64,000 nucleotides of DNA. Origin: Paramylibacter ulvae. GTDB taxonomy: Bacteria > Pseudomonadota > Alphaproteobacteria > Rhodobacterales > Rhodobacteraceae. The stretch is from assembly GCF_014652655.1 (NCBI RefSeq), contig NZ_BMZF01000002.1, positions 310,001 through 374,000 of the forward strand. The letters run 5' to 3'. Below the pieces are notes generated by a model. That model had not been told where the DNA came from and did not search any database. It was given only the letters and a program-made list of their open reading frames with translations. The stretch's first letter is position 1, and the number at the start of each line of letters is the position of its first letter. The position numbers and the translations under genes are program-made. Shown piece after piece: positions 46,548-55,381 of the stretch.

Positions 46548-47546
46548 TTACTTTTTGGTTGCCTCAAAGCCCAAAGTTTCTGGATCCAGCTCGTAATGGG
46601 CGCCACAAAACTGGCAATCTGCTGTGACTAACCCGTCATCCGTTGTCATCGTTTTGATGTCTTTTGCGGAGTAAATCGACATCGCTTGCACAACTTTGTC
46701 TTCTCCACAGGTGCATCCAAATTTCACGCGTTGGGGATCGAAAACACGTGGTTTTTCTTCGTGAAACAACCGGTGCAACAATGTTGGAGGCGAAACCAAT
46801 GGCCCCACCAATTCGGTTTCTTCAACAGTATCCAATAAAATATTGATGCGGTTCCAATTGTCAGAAGCATCGTCATCCAGCAAATCGGTCGCTGATGTCA
46901 GCCCGTCCTGGCCGCTTGAGTCTTCGTCCGGTTTTGCCATCAGAGGTGATGCATCTGGAATATGTTGCACCATCACACCGCCCGCGCGCCATGCGTTGCC
47001 TTCGTCGGCGGTTGTGGATTGCCCAACCGTGATTTCAAATCGTGTTGGCAATTGTTCGGATTGTGCGAAATACGTTTCTGCACATTTCGTCAGCGAACCG
47101 CCCGTTAATGGTGTAATACCTTGGAACGGGGCCATATCGGCGCCTTGGTCAATCAAAACCGCAAACATACCCGAACCAATTTTTTCAAATGGTGTTGCGT
47201 TGGTTTCATCCAATCGATCTTGGTCAAAACTTGCGTATGCGCGAATTTTCGCAGGTTCACCTTCGGCGCTCGGGCCGTAATAATCGGTGGCGATAATACG
47301 AATTGGACCATCGCCGCGAATTTGCAATGACAGTTTCCAACGCAACTTTATTGTCTGCCCGATCAGCGCCGTCAACGTTGCGGCCTCTGCCACCAACGAT
47401 GCGACTTCCATAGGATAATCATGTTGGCGCAACACATCCTCTAGAACAGAATCCAATCGTGCGATGCGCCCACGAATGTTTGCATCGTCCAATTGAAACG
47501 GTAAAACCAGTTCATCCCAGTTTTCAATTTTGTCCATTAAATCCAT
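46548..47546 (-). CDS. hslO: Hsp33 family redox-regulated chaperone
   Basis: The 332-residue chaperone is switched on by oxidation of its zinc-binding cysteines. The C-terminal CxC...CxxC set is seen in FGCTCGED and TADCQFCGAHYEL, and the N-terminal domain (RGRIARLDSVLEDVL) is typical of the alphaproteobacterial form. An insert at about residues 205-235 is acidic and low in complexity. AAAGGACGAG precedes the start. Confidence 0.93.
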   Translation of the reverse strand: MDLMDKIENWDELVLPFQLDDANIRGRIARLDSVLEDVLRQHDYPMEVASLVAEAATLTALIGQTIKLRWKLSLQIRGDGPIRIIATDYYGPSAEGEPAKIRAYASFDQDRLDETNATPFEKIGSGMFAVLIDQGADMAPFQGITPLTGGSLTKCAETYFAQSEQLPTRFEITVGQSTTADEGNAWRAGGVMVQHIPDASPLMAKPDEDSSGQDGLTSATDLLDDDASDNWNRINILLDTVEETELVGPLVSPPTLLHRLFHEEKPRVFDPQRVKFGCTCGEDKVVQAMSIYSAKDIKTMTTDDGLVTADCQFCGAHYELDPETLGFEATKK

Positions 47547-47642
47547 ACGACTCGTCCTTTGGGTTTCGGGTCAGATAGTGGTTCTTTGCCCAAAGCGCAA
47601 TTCTCTGCTGTGTTTTTCAAGAAAACTTGATATGCGAAAGAT

Positions 47643-48083
47643 ATGAGACGTTATGGTGAGCCGAAAATTCCTGGAATTGAATATGTGACCCGCCCGGGTG
47701 CATATGGCGTTTTGATCCGTGGTGAAGATGTGTTGCTGACCCATCAGGCAAAACCATTTTCTGAAACCCAATTACCCGGTGGCGGGATTGATCCCGGAGA
47801 AACCGCAATACAAGCGTTACATCGCGAGGTGATTGAGGAAACTGGTTGGCGAATTGAAGTGTTTCGCCGTCTTGGTGCGTATCAACGATACACCTATATG
47901 CCCGATTATGATATTTGGGCACGCAAGGTATGCCATATTTACCTGTGCCGCCCCAGCCGCCAAATTTGTGAGCCGATTGAACCACATCACAGTTCCATAT
48001 GGGTCCATCGCGATGATGCGGCACATATGTTGAGCAACGCAGGTGACGCCGATTTTGTACGGCAATTGTTGCGGCGATTTTGA
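47643..48083 (+). CDS. Nudix hydrolase
   Basis: The 146-residue protein has a complete Nudix box with GGGIDPGETAIQALHREV and EETGW (residues about 48-70). The N-terminal IPGIEYVTRPGAYGVLIRGEDVLL is typical of a small MutT-like group. Substrate unknown. It is a single gene in divergent position to hslO and ends 3 nt before the stop of the CsgG-like lipoprotein gene. Confidence 0.88.
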   Translation: MRRYGEPKIPGIEYVTRPGAYGVLIRGEDVLLTHQAKPFSETQLPGGGIDPGETAIQALHREVIEETGWRIEVFRRLGAYQRYTYMPDYDIWARKVCHIYLCRPSRQICEPIEPHHSSIWVHRDDAAHMLSNAGDADFVRQLLRRF

Positions 48084-48086
48084 ACC

Positions 48087-49676
48087 CTAGGGTGAACGTG
48101 CGGATATCATCCTAAGCTCCGCCTTTGGATTTTTAATCTGATGCGATCGCAACAAAGCATCAAAGCCCGAGACATTGGTAATCATCAACCCCTGTTTGTT
48201 TCGTGTTTGACTAATTTTCGAAACGAGCGGTGAAGCATCAAAAACGCACGCGATCTTTTCCAGATCATCTTTGGTTTCAAATATGATCTGGAGTGGTGAA
48301 TTTTTGGCCGGAACGAGCAAATTGTTCGACGGCGCAATTTGTGCTGTTTGTCCCGATTGAATTGGGAACACTTGGGTAATTTCCCCAAGGTTCTGTTGAT
48401 GGTAACAGACAATATAACCGCTGATTGACGATCCTGCCATTGCAGTAAATGCGGCGCCGCGGCGAACGGCGAGATTGCTTTGATCCAGGGTTAGATATTT
48501 CACGGGGGATGTTTTTTCACCAGTGGTCGTTTTCGTTTCGGGTGAAATTTTCCCAAGCTTTCCAACGCGTGCTTCGGACAGGGTTGGAAACCCTTCGGCG
48601 CGTTCCTTTAGGCGTTCAAACAAATCGAAATCGACTTCACCAGTTGCAATTAATTTTTGGTCAGCTTGGAATTTCGACACCGCAATGCGCGTTTTACGAT
48701 CCAACATGCCAGTATTTTTTCCAGAATAATACCCAACCTGTCGCAGATAATCCTGTACCTGATTCATTAACACTGGCCGGGGTTTTGCGTGAAACCCTGT
48801 TTCGTGCAGGTTGGTTCGCTTTTGATGCGTCGTGCGCAAATTGAGACAATCCCAATAGGGAACTTTTGCGTGACGACCCAACAACTCCAGTATGCCCAGT
48901 TCGATCAAGTTACGCACAGCCTGTCCTTGGCTTTCGACGCGATTTATCTGAATGGCGACGTCAAAACCAGTGAGTTTGATTAGTCCACTTGCCCCAGAGC
49001 CATAGCCGCGCCCCGTCACCACCATCGAATTTGACACAGATGCCCCTGGAATAACGCGCCGTGACGGATAGGCCACAAGATGCAAATCCACAGTAACAAC
49101 CGACAAGGTTTTGCTGTTCCCACCATTTGATTTTCGCAAATTCCCGCCGTTTATCGTTGGCGGATTAGGGGCGTTCAACAGATCGATTGACCCTGAAAAA
49201 GAGTCATCCACAACGGCCTTGTCCAATTGCGAGATTGATCCACGAATATAATATTGGGGATCAAGTGCAAGTTTTTCCACTTTAGATTCATGTGTGCGTA
49301 TTGAAAGCTGACCAGGGTCTTTTTCCAAGGATTGATCTATGAAAACATATGCTTGGCTTTTCAAATTCATATGGTTGATTGCGTTGACCAACATATCATC
49401 GCCGCCAACCCGTATATTCCCAGTGAAATCTGGAATGCCCGTTGATGAAATCAATATAGATCGCCGTTTTGGCACCGCGAACAGCTGGTCCATACACCGC
49501 AATGACGTTGAAAACGAAGTGAAGTTTCGCGCAACTGGTGTGTTTGGCTGTGCGATACGTGGTGCGAGCGTGGGCGCAATATTAGCGCAGGCGGATAACG
49601 CCACCAAGCCAATTAGCGTAATTGCCCCGCATCGCAGAACCGTTCGCAACACTGATTTCAAGCCAAGCGAATTCAT
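48087..49676 (-). CDS. Composite lipoprotein: CsgG/HfaB-like + peptidoglycan-binding + DUF4384-like
   Basis: The 529-residue protein has a lipoprotein signal with lipobox LSAC (Cys about residue 30). Residues about 60-265 match the CsgG/HfaB pattern (YYIRGSISQLDKAVV; LSVVTVDLHLVAYPSRRVIPGASVSNSM; GFDVAIQINRVESQGQAVRNLIELGILELLGR). About 303-360 is a PG_binding_1 domain (VQDYLRQVGYYSGKNTGMLDRKTRIAVSKFQ). About 400-505 looks like DUF4384 (SGYIVCYHQQNLGEITQVFPIQ). CsgG proteins form outer-membrane export channels. The start overlaps the phosphatase stop (ATGA), so the two are coupled. An export pore for the neighbouring polysaccharide system is possible, not shown. Confidence 0.8.
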   Translation of the reverse strand: MNSLGLKSVLRTVLRCGAITLIGLVALSACANIAPTLAPRIAQPNTPVARNFTSFSTSLRCMDQLFAVPKRRSILISSTGIPDFTGNIRVGGDDMLVNAINHMNLKSQAYVFIDQSLEKDPGQLSIRTHESKVEKLALDPQYYIRGSISQLDKAVVDDSFSGSIDLLNAPNPPTINGGNLRKSNGGNSKTLSVVTVDLHLVAYPSRRVIPGASVSNSMVVTGRGYGSGASGLIKLTGFDVAIQINRVESQGQAVRNLIELGILELLGRHAKVPYWDCLNLRTTHQKRTNLHETGFHAKPRPVLMNQVQDYLRQVGYYSGKNTGMLDRKTRIAVSKFQADQKLIATGEVDFDLFERLKERAEGFPTLSEARVGKLGKISPETKTTTGEKTSPVKYLTLDQSNLAVRRGAAFTAMAGSSISGYIVCYHQQNLGEITQVFPIQSGQTAQIAPSNNLLVPAKNSPLQIIFETKDDLEKIACVFDASPLVSKISQTRNKQGLMITNVSGFDALLRSHQIKNPKAELRMISARSP

Positions 49677-50953
49677 TTTTTATCTCGTGCAAATTCTAAC
49701 ATGATTGCAGATACGTCATCGCCAAAGTTTTCGCCCTGTGCGTGATCCGCCAAATCCCACAAAATGTCGTTCAAAAGCTCGGGTCCATTTGATTGCGCAT
49801 TGCGCATCAATATCTTTGATAAACCGTCTTCGTCCAATAGGGCCCCATCTGGGTCTTCGCATTCGGTAAGCCCGTCAGAGTGCAATAACAATTTATCATT
49901 TGGAACCAAGTGGTGCTGGAATGTTTCGTATATCATCCCGTCAATCATGCCAATTGGTGGGCCACCTGTGCCCAGTAATGTAATGCCGTGGTGTGCATTA
50001 AATATCAGCGGATGGGGATGCCCCGCCTGAACCATCGCACATTCACCCGTTCGTAGATTCACATCTGCATAGGCAAGCGTAAAGTAAAGTTCGGTTGACA
50101 TGTCACGCAGCATAAGTTCGTTTAAATGACGCGCGATTTCCGCAGGGTCTTTGACCAGAAATTCATCCGAATTTGATTTGTAAAAGGCGATGTTTTGCTC
50201 TTTGTTAAACGGGCTTAAATATCCAGCCAGCCGAATTGTCAGCAGGGCCGATGAAACACCGTGACCCGATACATCAAGCGAATAAATACCCATGCGATCT
50301 TGGTCGATGTTAAAATGCCCAACTAAATCGCCACCAACATGCCCGCTGGATTTAAAGATGTTGGAAATTTCTACGTTGGCGTGTTGGGAATAACTTTCTG
50401 GAATCAACGATCGTTGCAGTTTTTCCGCCTCGAGCAAGTCTTTGTTAAGTTCTTCGTAAACACGTTGCAATTCTGCGAGTGCTGCAGTTGTTTTCGCATT
50501 TTGGGCGTGAACTTGTTTTTCCATATCAAGCACGCGCCGACCGGCCTGAATACGCGAGCGGAGTTCGGTAGAGTTCACTGGTTTTGACAAAAAATCATCA
50601 GCGCCAACATCCAGCCCTTTTGCAATATCATCTTTTTCAGATTTAGAAGTGAGCAAGATAAAATAGCCGTATCGTTCGCGCGGTAACGCCCTAAATTTTT
50701 CACAAAAATCCAAGCCCGACATTTCAGGCATCACCCAGTCACTAATCACCAGATCGATTGATTGCCGAGAACAGATTTCGAGAGCGGATTTGCCAGAATC
50801 CGCCTCGAAAATTTCAAAACCCCATTTTTTCAGCAATGCAATCACAAGCTTGCGTTGCATCTTGCTCTCATCGACCACCAAAACCCGCGTTAGGGTTTCA
50901 GATGCGATTCCAGCGTTCAATTCAGTTGCATTCAATGCCAAGGTCGATTCCAC
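49673..50953 (-). CDS. Receiver domain-SpoIIE-type PP2C phosphatase response regulator
   Basis: The 426-residue protein has a receiver domain (residues about 22-140; phosphorylation site Asp72 in VISDWVMPEMSG, Lys in SKPVNSTEL), a coiled-coil linker (about 143-185), and a SpoIIE/RsbU-type phosphatase domain with all metal sites: GGDLVGHF, LDVSGHGVSSA, SDGLTE and GDDVSAIMLE. Such proteins dephosphorylate anti-sigma-antagonist (STAS) proteins when their receiver is phosphorylated. No STAS or anti-sigma gene is next to it. A Hpt protein is encoded in the divergent operon and may be its phosphodonor. Confidence 0.9.
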   Translation of the reverse strand: MESTLALNATELNAGIASETLTRVLVVDESKMQRKLVIALLKKWGFEIFEADSGKSALEICSRQSIDLVISDWVMPEMSGLDFCEKFRALPRERYGYFILLTSKSEKDDIAKGLDVGADDFLSKPVNSTELRSRIQAGRRVLDMEKQVHAQNAKTTAALAELQRVYEELNKDLLEAEKLQRSLIPESYSQHANVEISNIFKSSGHVGGDLVGHFNIDQDRMGIYSLDVSGHGVSSALLTIRLAGYLSPFNKEQNIAFYKSNSDEFLVKDPAEIARHLNELMLRDMSTELYFTLAYADVNLRTGECAMVQAGHPHPLIFNAHHGITLLGTGGPPIGMIDGMIYETFQHHLVPNDKLLLHSDGLTECEDPDGALLDEDGLSKILMRNAQSNGPELLNDILWDLADHAQGENFGDDVSAIMLEFARDKK

Positions 50954-51092
50954 ACAATTTCAAATTTTGCCACAGCCTGCGGCGAATGTTTTAATTTTCG
51001 ATGAAGTTATGAGGGAAACAAACCGTGGAAATGTAACGAAAAATTTAGACATCATCGCCATGGTTTAAAAAATTGAATCACATCGGCAAAAA

Positions 51093-52943
51093 ATGAATCG
51101 CACTAAAGAATTTTATTTTTCTGAATACGAAAACCGAAAACCAGATGCCCCGGTTGCCCATAACGCATGGGTGGAATTTTTGTGGCAATCGGTGGCGATT
51201 GCAGCATTGATCCTTGGGGGGTGGTATTTGATATGGCGATGGACGATGTCACTCAACTACGATGCCCTATGGTTTTCGATCCCTGTGGTTTGTGCAGAAA
51301 CCTGTGCGTTTATTGGCATGATTTTGTTTTTCAATAATTTGTGGTCGATCCGCGATGTTACACCACAACCACCACCACAATCACGTGGCGAACTTGTCAG
51401 CGATGGGGGTGAACACCCCCTAAGCGTCGATATCTTTATTCCGACATATACTGAAGATCCCGAGCTGACACGGTATTCCATTCAAGATGCAAAAAAGATC
51501 ACATATCCTTATGAGATCGAGATCAATATCTATGTGCTGGATGATGGTAATCGGGCACAGATGAGAAAAGTGGCGTCACAGGAAAACGTACATTACATCA
51601 CGCGCGATTCAAATGTCGGGTACAAAGCGGGAAATTTACGCAACGCGTTGGAACATTCTACGGGCGATTTTGTCGTTATTCTTGATTCCGATACGCGCCC
51701 CTTTCCGACAATATTGGAAAATACGCTTGGTTATTTCAAAGACAGCGATGTTGCATGGGTGCAAACCCCGCAATGGTTTTATGATATACCAGAGGGGGTT
51801 ACACTTGATGTTTTGTTGGATCGGCGGTTTGGGCGTGGTGGCAAATGCATTGGTCAATTAGTGCAAAAAGTGGTTGGTTCAATTTCAATTGGTAAGGATC
51901 CATTCGTAAGCGACCCAAAGCTGTTTTATGATGTTATCTTGCGTCGTCGCAATCGTGCAAATGCATCGTTTTGCTGTGGAGCTGGTTCAATTCACCGTCG
52001 TGATGCCGTAATGGAAGGCGCATTAAAAGCGTACGCACAGCAAATTCAGGCAAATGTGGATGCATACACCTGTCGCGAACCCGACCACGAAAAATGTCGC
52101 GCAGTTTCAAACGCGGTGACGCAAGAATTTAGCATCTCTACAGAATTCACCCCATACAAATTTCATGTGTCTGAAGACATTTATACATCAATTGTTTTGC
52201 AGTCAGATATAGAACGAAATTGGAAATCAGTGTTGCACCCCCATGTTGAGAGCAAGATGTTGTCGCCCCGCGATATGCACAGTTGGGCAATGCAGCGGTA
52301 TAAATACGCTGGTGGTACATTGGATATTCTGCGTAATGACAATCCGTTGTTTCGGACGGGTCTGACATTCCAACAAAAACTGATGTATGCGATGACATTT
52401 TGGTCGTATTTGGCACCGCTATGGAACTGTATTTTCATTGCGGCTCCATTGATTGCCCTATTCACAGGGATCTCACCGATATCGTCGTATTCTAATGAAT
52501 TCTTTTTGCACTTGATTCCGTTTTTGGTGGTGCATGAATGCGCCACTGCGTTGGGAACTTGGGGCATTGATAATCGCAAAGGTCGGATGCTTAACCTTGC
52601 GTTTTTTTCGTTCAATCTGCGCGCCATGTGGGCGGTAATGTGCGGGCGCGAAATTCAATTTCATGTCACACCAAAACAACGTCGATCAGGGGATTTTTTG
52701 TATTTAGTCTGGCCGCAAATATGCGTTGTGGCGCTCACAATGATTGCCATGTGTTGGGCGACAGCAGTGCAAATTATCAATCCAGATCCACGTCAGACAG
52801 CCGCGCTTGTTGTGAATGGATTTTGGGCGGCGACGAATGCATATGCGATGACCGTGTTGATTGGTGCCGCATTATGGAAACCGAGCAAGGATTCATTAAT
52901 CAGAATCGATGTAAAAAACCGTCGTTGGTTTAGGAAGGTATGA
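51093..52943 (+). CDS. Cellulose-synthase-like family 2 glycosyltransferase without PilZ
   Basis: The 616-residue membrane enzyme has two N-terminal helices (about residues 30-50, 60-82), a GT-A catalytic domain and about five C-terminal helices. Catalytic motifs: LDDGN (about 149), DSDTRP (about 198), SEDIYTSI (about 360) and QRYKYAGG (about 400), the last a variant of the QxxRW signature with Tyr at the Trp place. It ends shortly after the final helix and lacks the PilZ domain of BcsA, so c-di-GMP control would have to come from elsewhere. It opens the operon with DUF3131 and Hpt genes. The polymer made is unknown. Confidence 0.88.
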   Translation: MNRTKEFYFSEYENRKPDAPVAHNAWVEFLWQSVAIAALILGGWYLIWRWTMSLNYDALWFSIPVVCAETCAFIGMILFFNNLWSIRDVTPQPPPQSRGELVSDGGEHPLSVDIFIPTYTEDPELTRYSIQDAKKITYPYEIEINIYVLDDGNRAQMRKVASQENVHYITRDSNVGYKAGNLRNALEHSTGDFVVILDSDTRPFPTILENTLGYFKDSDVAWVQTPQWFYDIPEGVTLDVLLDRRFGRGGKCIGQLVQKVVGSISIGKDPFVSDPKLFYDVILRRRNRANASFCCGAGSIHRRDAVMEGALKAYAQQIQANVDAYTCREPDHEKCRAVSNAVTQEFSISTEFTPYKFHVSEDIYTSIVLQSDIERNWKSVLHPHVESKMLSPRDMHSWAMQRYKYAGGTLDILRNDNPLFRTGLTFQQKLMYAMTFWSYLAPLWNCIFIAAPLIALFTGISPISSYSNEFFLHLIPFLVVHECATALGTWGIDNRKGRMLNLAFFSFNLRAMWAVMCGREIQFHVTPKQRRSGDFLYLVWPQICVVALTMIAMCWATAVQIINPDPRQTAALVVNGFWAATNAYAMTVLIGAALWKPSKDSLIRIDVKNRRWFRKV

Positions 52944-52947
52944 AGTG

Positions 52948-54282
52948 ATGTTCGACAACGTCATCAAGGCACGCAGCCATATCGCATTTGTTTTGGGGTT
53001 ATGTATCGCAGCCGCTATTGCATATTCGGCAGAGACTGGAATTTCCAAAACGCTGCATATCGGTCAGAAAACGATATTGATCGAAACAAGTGATGCCCAA
53101 ACGGTTTTGGCAAACCCTTCGGTGATAAATGCAAAGGATTTGCAACAGGCCAAGATCGCGTGGCGGTATTTTGAACGCAACACACAGGATACGGGATTGG
53201 TTAATGCCGCCGATAATTTTCCATCTACGACGATTTGGGATCAAGCGTCGTATTTGTTGGGGCTCATTGCGGCGCAAAAAATTGGTATCGTTTCCGATGT
53301 CGAATTTGATATGCGCATGGCCAGCGCATTAACATCGTTGCGCGCATTACCGCTGTTTGATTCCCGGTTGCCAAACAAAGTGTATGAAACGCGATTTTTA
53401 ACAATGACGAATTATAAAAACGATCCTGTGTTGCGTGGTGTTGGATGGTCTGCACTTGATGTGGCGCGTATGATTGTTCCCCTGACCACCATTGCACAAC
53501 ATTATCCTCACCATGCGAAAGAAGCGTTAGAAATTTTGCAGGCTTGGGATTTTTCTAAAATGATCAACGACGGCACTTTGTATGGCGCACGTGTCACCGA
53601 TGACGATGCAACCGAATTTGTGCAAGAAGGGCGGCTTGGCTACGAAGAATACGCAGCTCGCGCCATTTCGTTGTTAGGGTTGGATGCGTTGCGGGCGGCA
53701 AAATTTGATGATTATTTACGCTTTGAAAAAGTATCCCAACAAATGATCGCTGTGGATAGTCGTTCTTTTGCGGAATTTGATGCGCATAATTATGTGGTCA
53801 GTGAACCCTATATTTTAACAGCACTTGAATTCGGATTTGATAGCGAGAGCAGGGAACTGGCGCATCGCATTTATGTCGCACAGGAAAACCGGTATAAAAA
53901 CGCTGGAATTTTGACCGCGGTAAGCGAAGATAATATCGATCAAGAGCCGTATTTTTTATATAATACAGTTTTTGCAAATGGTGTGGCGTGGAACACGCTG
54001 GCCGAAAATGGTGATCAATTTCAACACCTACGAACGGTAAGCACGAAAGCCGCAATTGGTTGGAACGTGTTATATGATACGCAATATACCAATGCGCTCG
54101 TGAAGCATGTCGAACGGACGAAGAATGCTGAAATAGGTTGGTATTCTGGCGTGTACGAAAGCGACGGAACGGTTAATAAAATTGCGACTGCGAACACAAA
54201 TGCGATCATATTACAGTCGATTTATTACAAAGAATTTGGACCGTTGATCACGCAAGGATTTATGAAACGAGGTGCATCATGA
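52948..54282 (+). CDS. DUF3131 domain-containing exported protein (glycosidase-like toroid)
   Basis: The 444-residue protein has an N-terminal signal/anchor (IAFVLGLCIAAAIAY) and a long alpha-helical body matching DUF3131: AWRYFERNTQDTGLVNAADNFPSTTIWDQASYLLGLIAAQ, and later VSEPYILTALEFGFD and IATANTNAIILQSIYYK. The fold is expected to be an (alpha/alpha) toroid like glycoside hydrolases 8/15. It begins 4 nt after the glycosyltransferase stop; ATG 52948 follows GGAAGG, with a GTG three bases earlier. Processing of the polymer made by the neighbour is a reasonable guess. Confidence 0.8.
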   Translation: MFDNVIKARSHIAFVLGLCIAAAIAYSAETGISKTLHIGQKTILIETSDAQTVLANPSVINAKDLQQAKIAWRYFERNTQDTGLVNAADNFPSTTIWDQASYLLGLIAAQKIGIVSDVEFDMRMASALTSLRALPLFDSRLPNKVYETRFLTMTNYKNDPVLRGVGWSALDVARMIVPLTTIAQHYPHHAKEALEILQAWDFSKMINDGTLYGARVTDDDATEFVQEGRLGYEEYAARAISLLGLDALRAAKFDDYLRFEKVSQQMIAVDSRSFAEFDAHNYVVSEPYILTALEFGFDSESRELAHRIYVAQENRYKNAGILTAVSEDNIDQEPYFLYNTVFANGVAWNTLAENGDQFQHLRTVSTKAAIGWNVLYDTQYTNALVKHVERTKNAEIGWYSGVYESDGTVNKIATANTNAIILQSIYYKEFGPLITQGFMKRGAS

Positions 54283-54626
54283 TAGACTGGGCGCAAATTC
54301 AGCAATTGGAAGAAGATGTTGGTACGGAAGACCTCGCCGAAGTGACAGAAGTCTTTTTAGAAGAAGTTGACGAAGCGATTGATGCGCTGCGCGGGGTTGT
54401 CAGTTTGGAAAATTCAGACATGGCATCTGCACTACATTTTTTAAAAGGAAGTGCTGCAAACCTTGGCTTTGTCATATTTGCGAACTTGTGTTCACAGGGT
54501 GAACAATTGGCGAATGATGGTGTTGGCGAAACGGTCAATCTTGAAACTATTGTCACAACATATGATCAATCAAAATTGCAATTTATGAACCAAGCGTGCG
54601 ATCATTGTGGTTTAGATTTCAAATAA
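54279..54626 (+). CDS. Stand-alone Hpt (histidine phosphotransfer) protein
   Basis: The 115-residue protein is one four-helix Hpt domain. The phosphorylatable His is His53 in LHFLKGSAANLGF, the classical HxxKGS motif. It starts within the DUF3131 stop (ATGA) and is the last gene of the glycosyltransferase operon; its 3' end overlaps the opposite hydrolase gene by 25 nt. It could pass a phosphoryl group to the receiver-phosphatase encoded at 49673-50953; no histidine kinase is nearby. Confidence 0.9.
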   Translation: MIDWAQIQQLEEDVGTEDLAEVTEVFLEEVDEAIDALRGVVSLENSDMASALHFLKGSAANLGFVIFANLCSQGEQLANDGVGETVNLETIVTTYDQSKLQFMNQACDHCGLDFK

Positions 54627-55375
54627 TCAGAAACCACAGCGATGAATGCGCGTTGCGATTCTGCGTGAACCCAATGGCCAGCGCCATCGATGGTATGGAT
54701 TTCTGCATTAGGGAAATGTTGGAATAGTGCGCGATGATGTGATGGTAAAATATATGCTGATAATGCGCCGCGAATAAACATGCAGGGCGGTGTAAATTGT
54801 GCGTCGATTTCTGGGAACCCTACAATCTGATTCATATTTGTGCCCAGTGCGGCAAGGTTTAGAACCCAACTGTTTTGGCTGTCTTCAATTGAAAGGCTTT
54901 GTAATAAAAACGCGCGAACCATTTCCTCTGAAATGTGTTCGGCCATGAATTTATCGGCATCCGAACGTTTGGATACCTTGTCCAATGGAATTGATTGCAT
55001 CACTTGCACATTTGAAATTTGCGAATGTTCATATGTAACTGGCGCGATATCAACCACGATCAGTTTTTCGATCAGTTTGGGGTTTTGCAGCGCGAGCATC
55101 ATCGCTGCCTTTCCCCCCATTGAATGCCCAATGATATCCACGGGCGAACCAAGGGTATGAATGACGGTTGCTAAATCATTCGCCATATCAAAATATGTGT
55201 GGCTGTCGTTCCAAAAACTGCTGCCATGATTGCGCATATCCACCGTGACAACGCGCCGATCCGCGGACAGACGTTTTGCAATTGCTCGCCAATTTCGGCC
55301 AGACCCAAACAGACCGTGCACAATTAACAATGTTGGGTATTCACTGGCTTCGCCAAATTCTTGGTAGTGTAACAT
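54602..55375 (-). CDS. Alpha/beta hydrolase (YbfF-like esterase)
   Basis: The 257-residue enzyme has the oxyanion stretch IVHGLFGSGRNW, the DMRNHGSS segment, the nucleophile elbow GHSMGGKAAMM (Ser near residue 101) and the catalytic His in DGAGHWVHAE. This is the YbfF group of short-chain acyl/acyl-CoA esterases; substrate unknown. Its stop lies inside the opposite Hpt gene, and its start is 6 nt after the ilvA stop. Confidence 0.9.
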   Translation of the reverse strand: MLHYQEFGEASEYPTLLIVHGLFGSGRNWRAIAKRLSADRRVVTVDMRNHGSSFWNDSHTYFDMANDLATVIHTLGSPVDIIGHSMGGKAAMMLALQNPKLIEKLIVVDIAPVTYEHSQISNVQVMQSIPLDKVSKRSDADKFMAEHISEEMVRAFLLQSLSIEDSQNSWVLNLAALGTNMNQIVGFPEIDAQFTPPCMFIRGALSAYILPSHHRALFQHFPNAEIHTIDGAGHWVHAESQRAFIAVVSDYLKSKPQ

Positions 55376-55381
55376 GTGCCC

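Noticed and set aside
48087-49676. Calling the locus a curli system because of the CsgG-like domain
   Set aside because: No curlin-repeat protein or CsgE/CsgF-like gene is present; the neighbours are polysaccharide and signalling genes.
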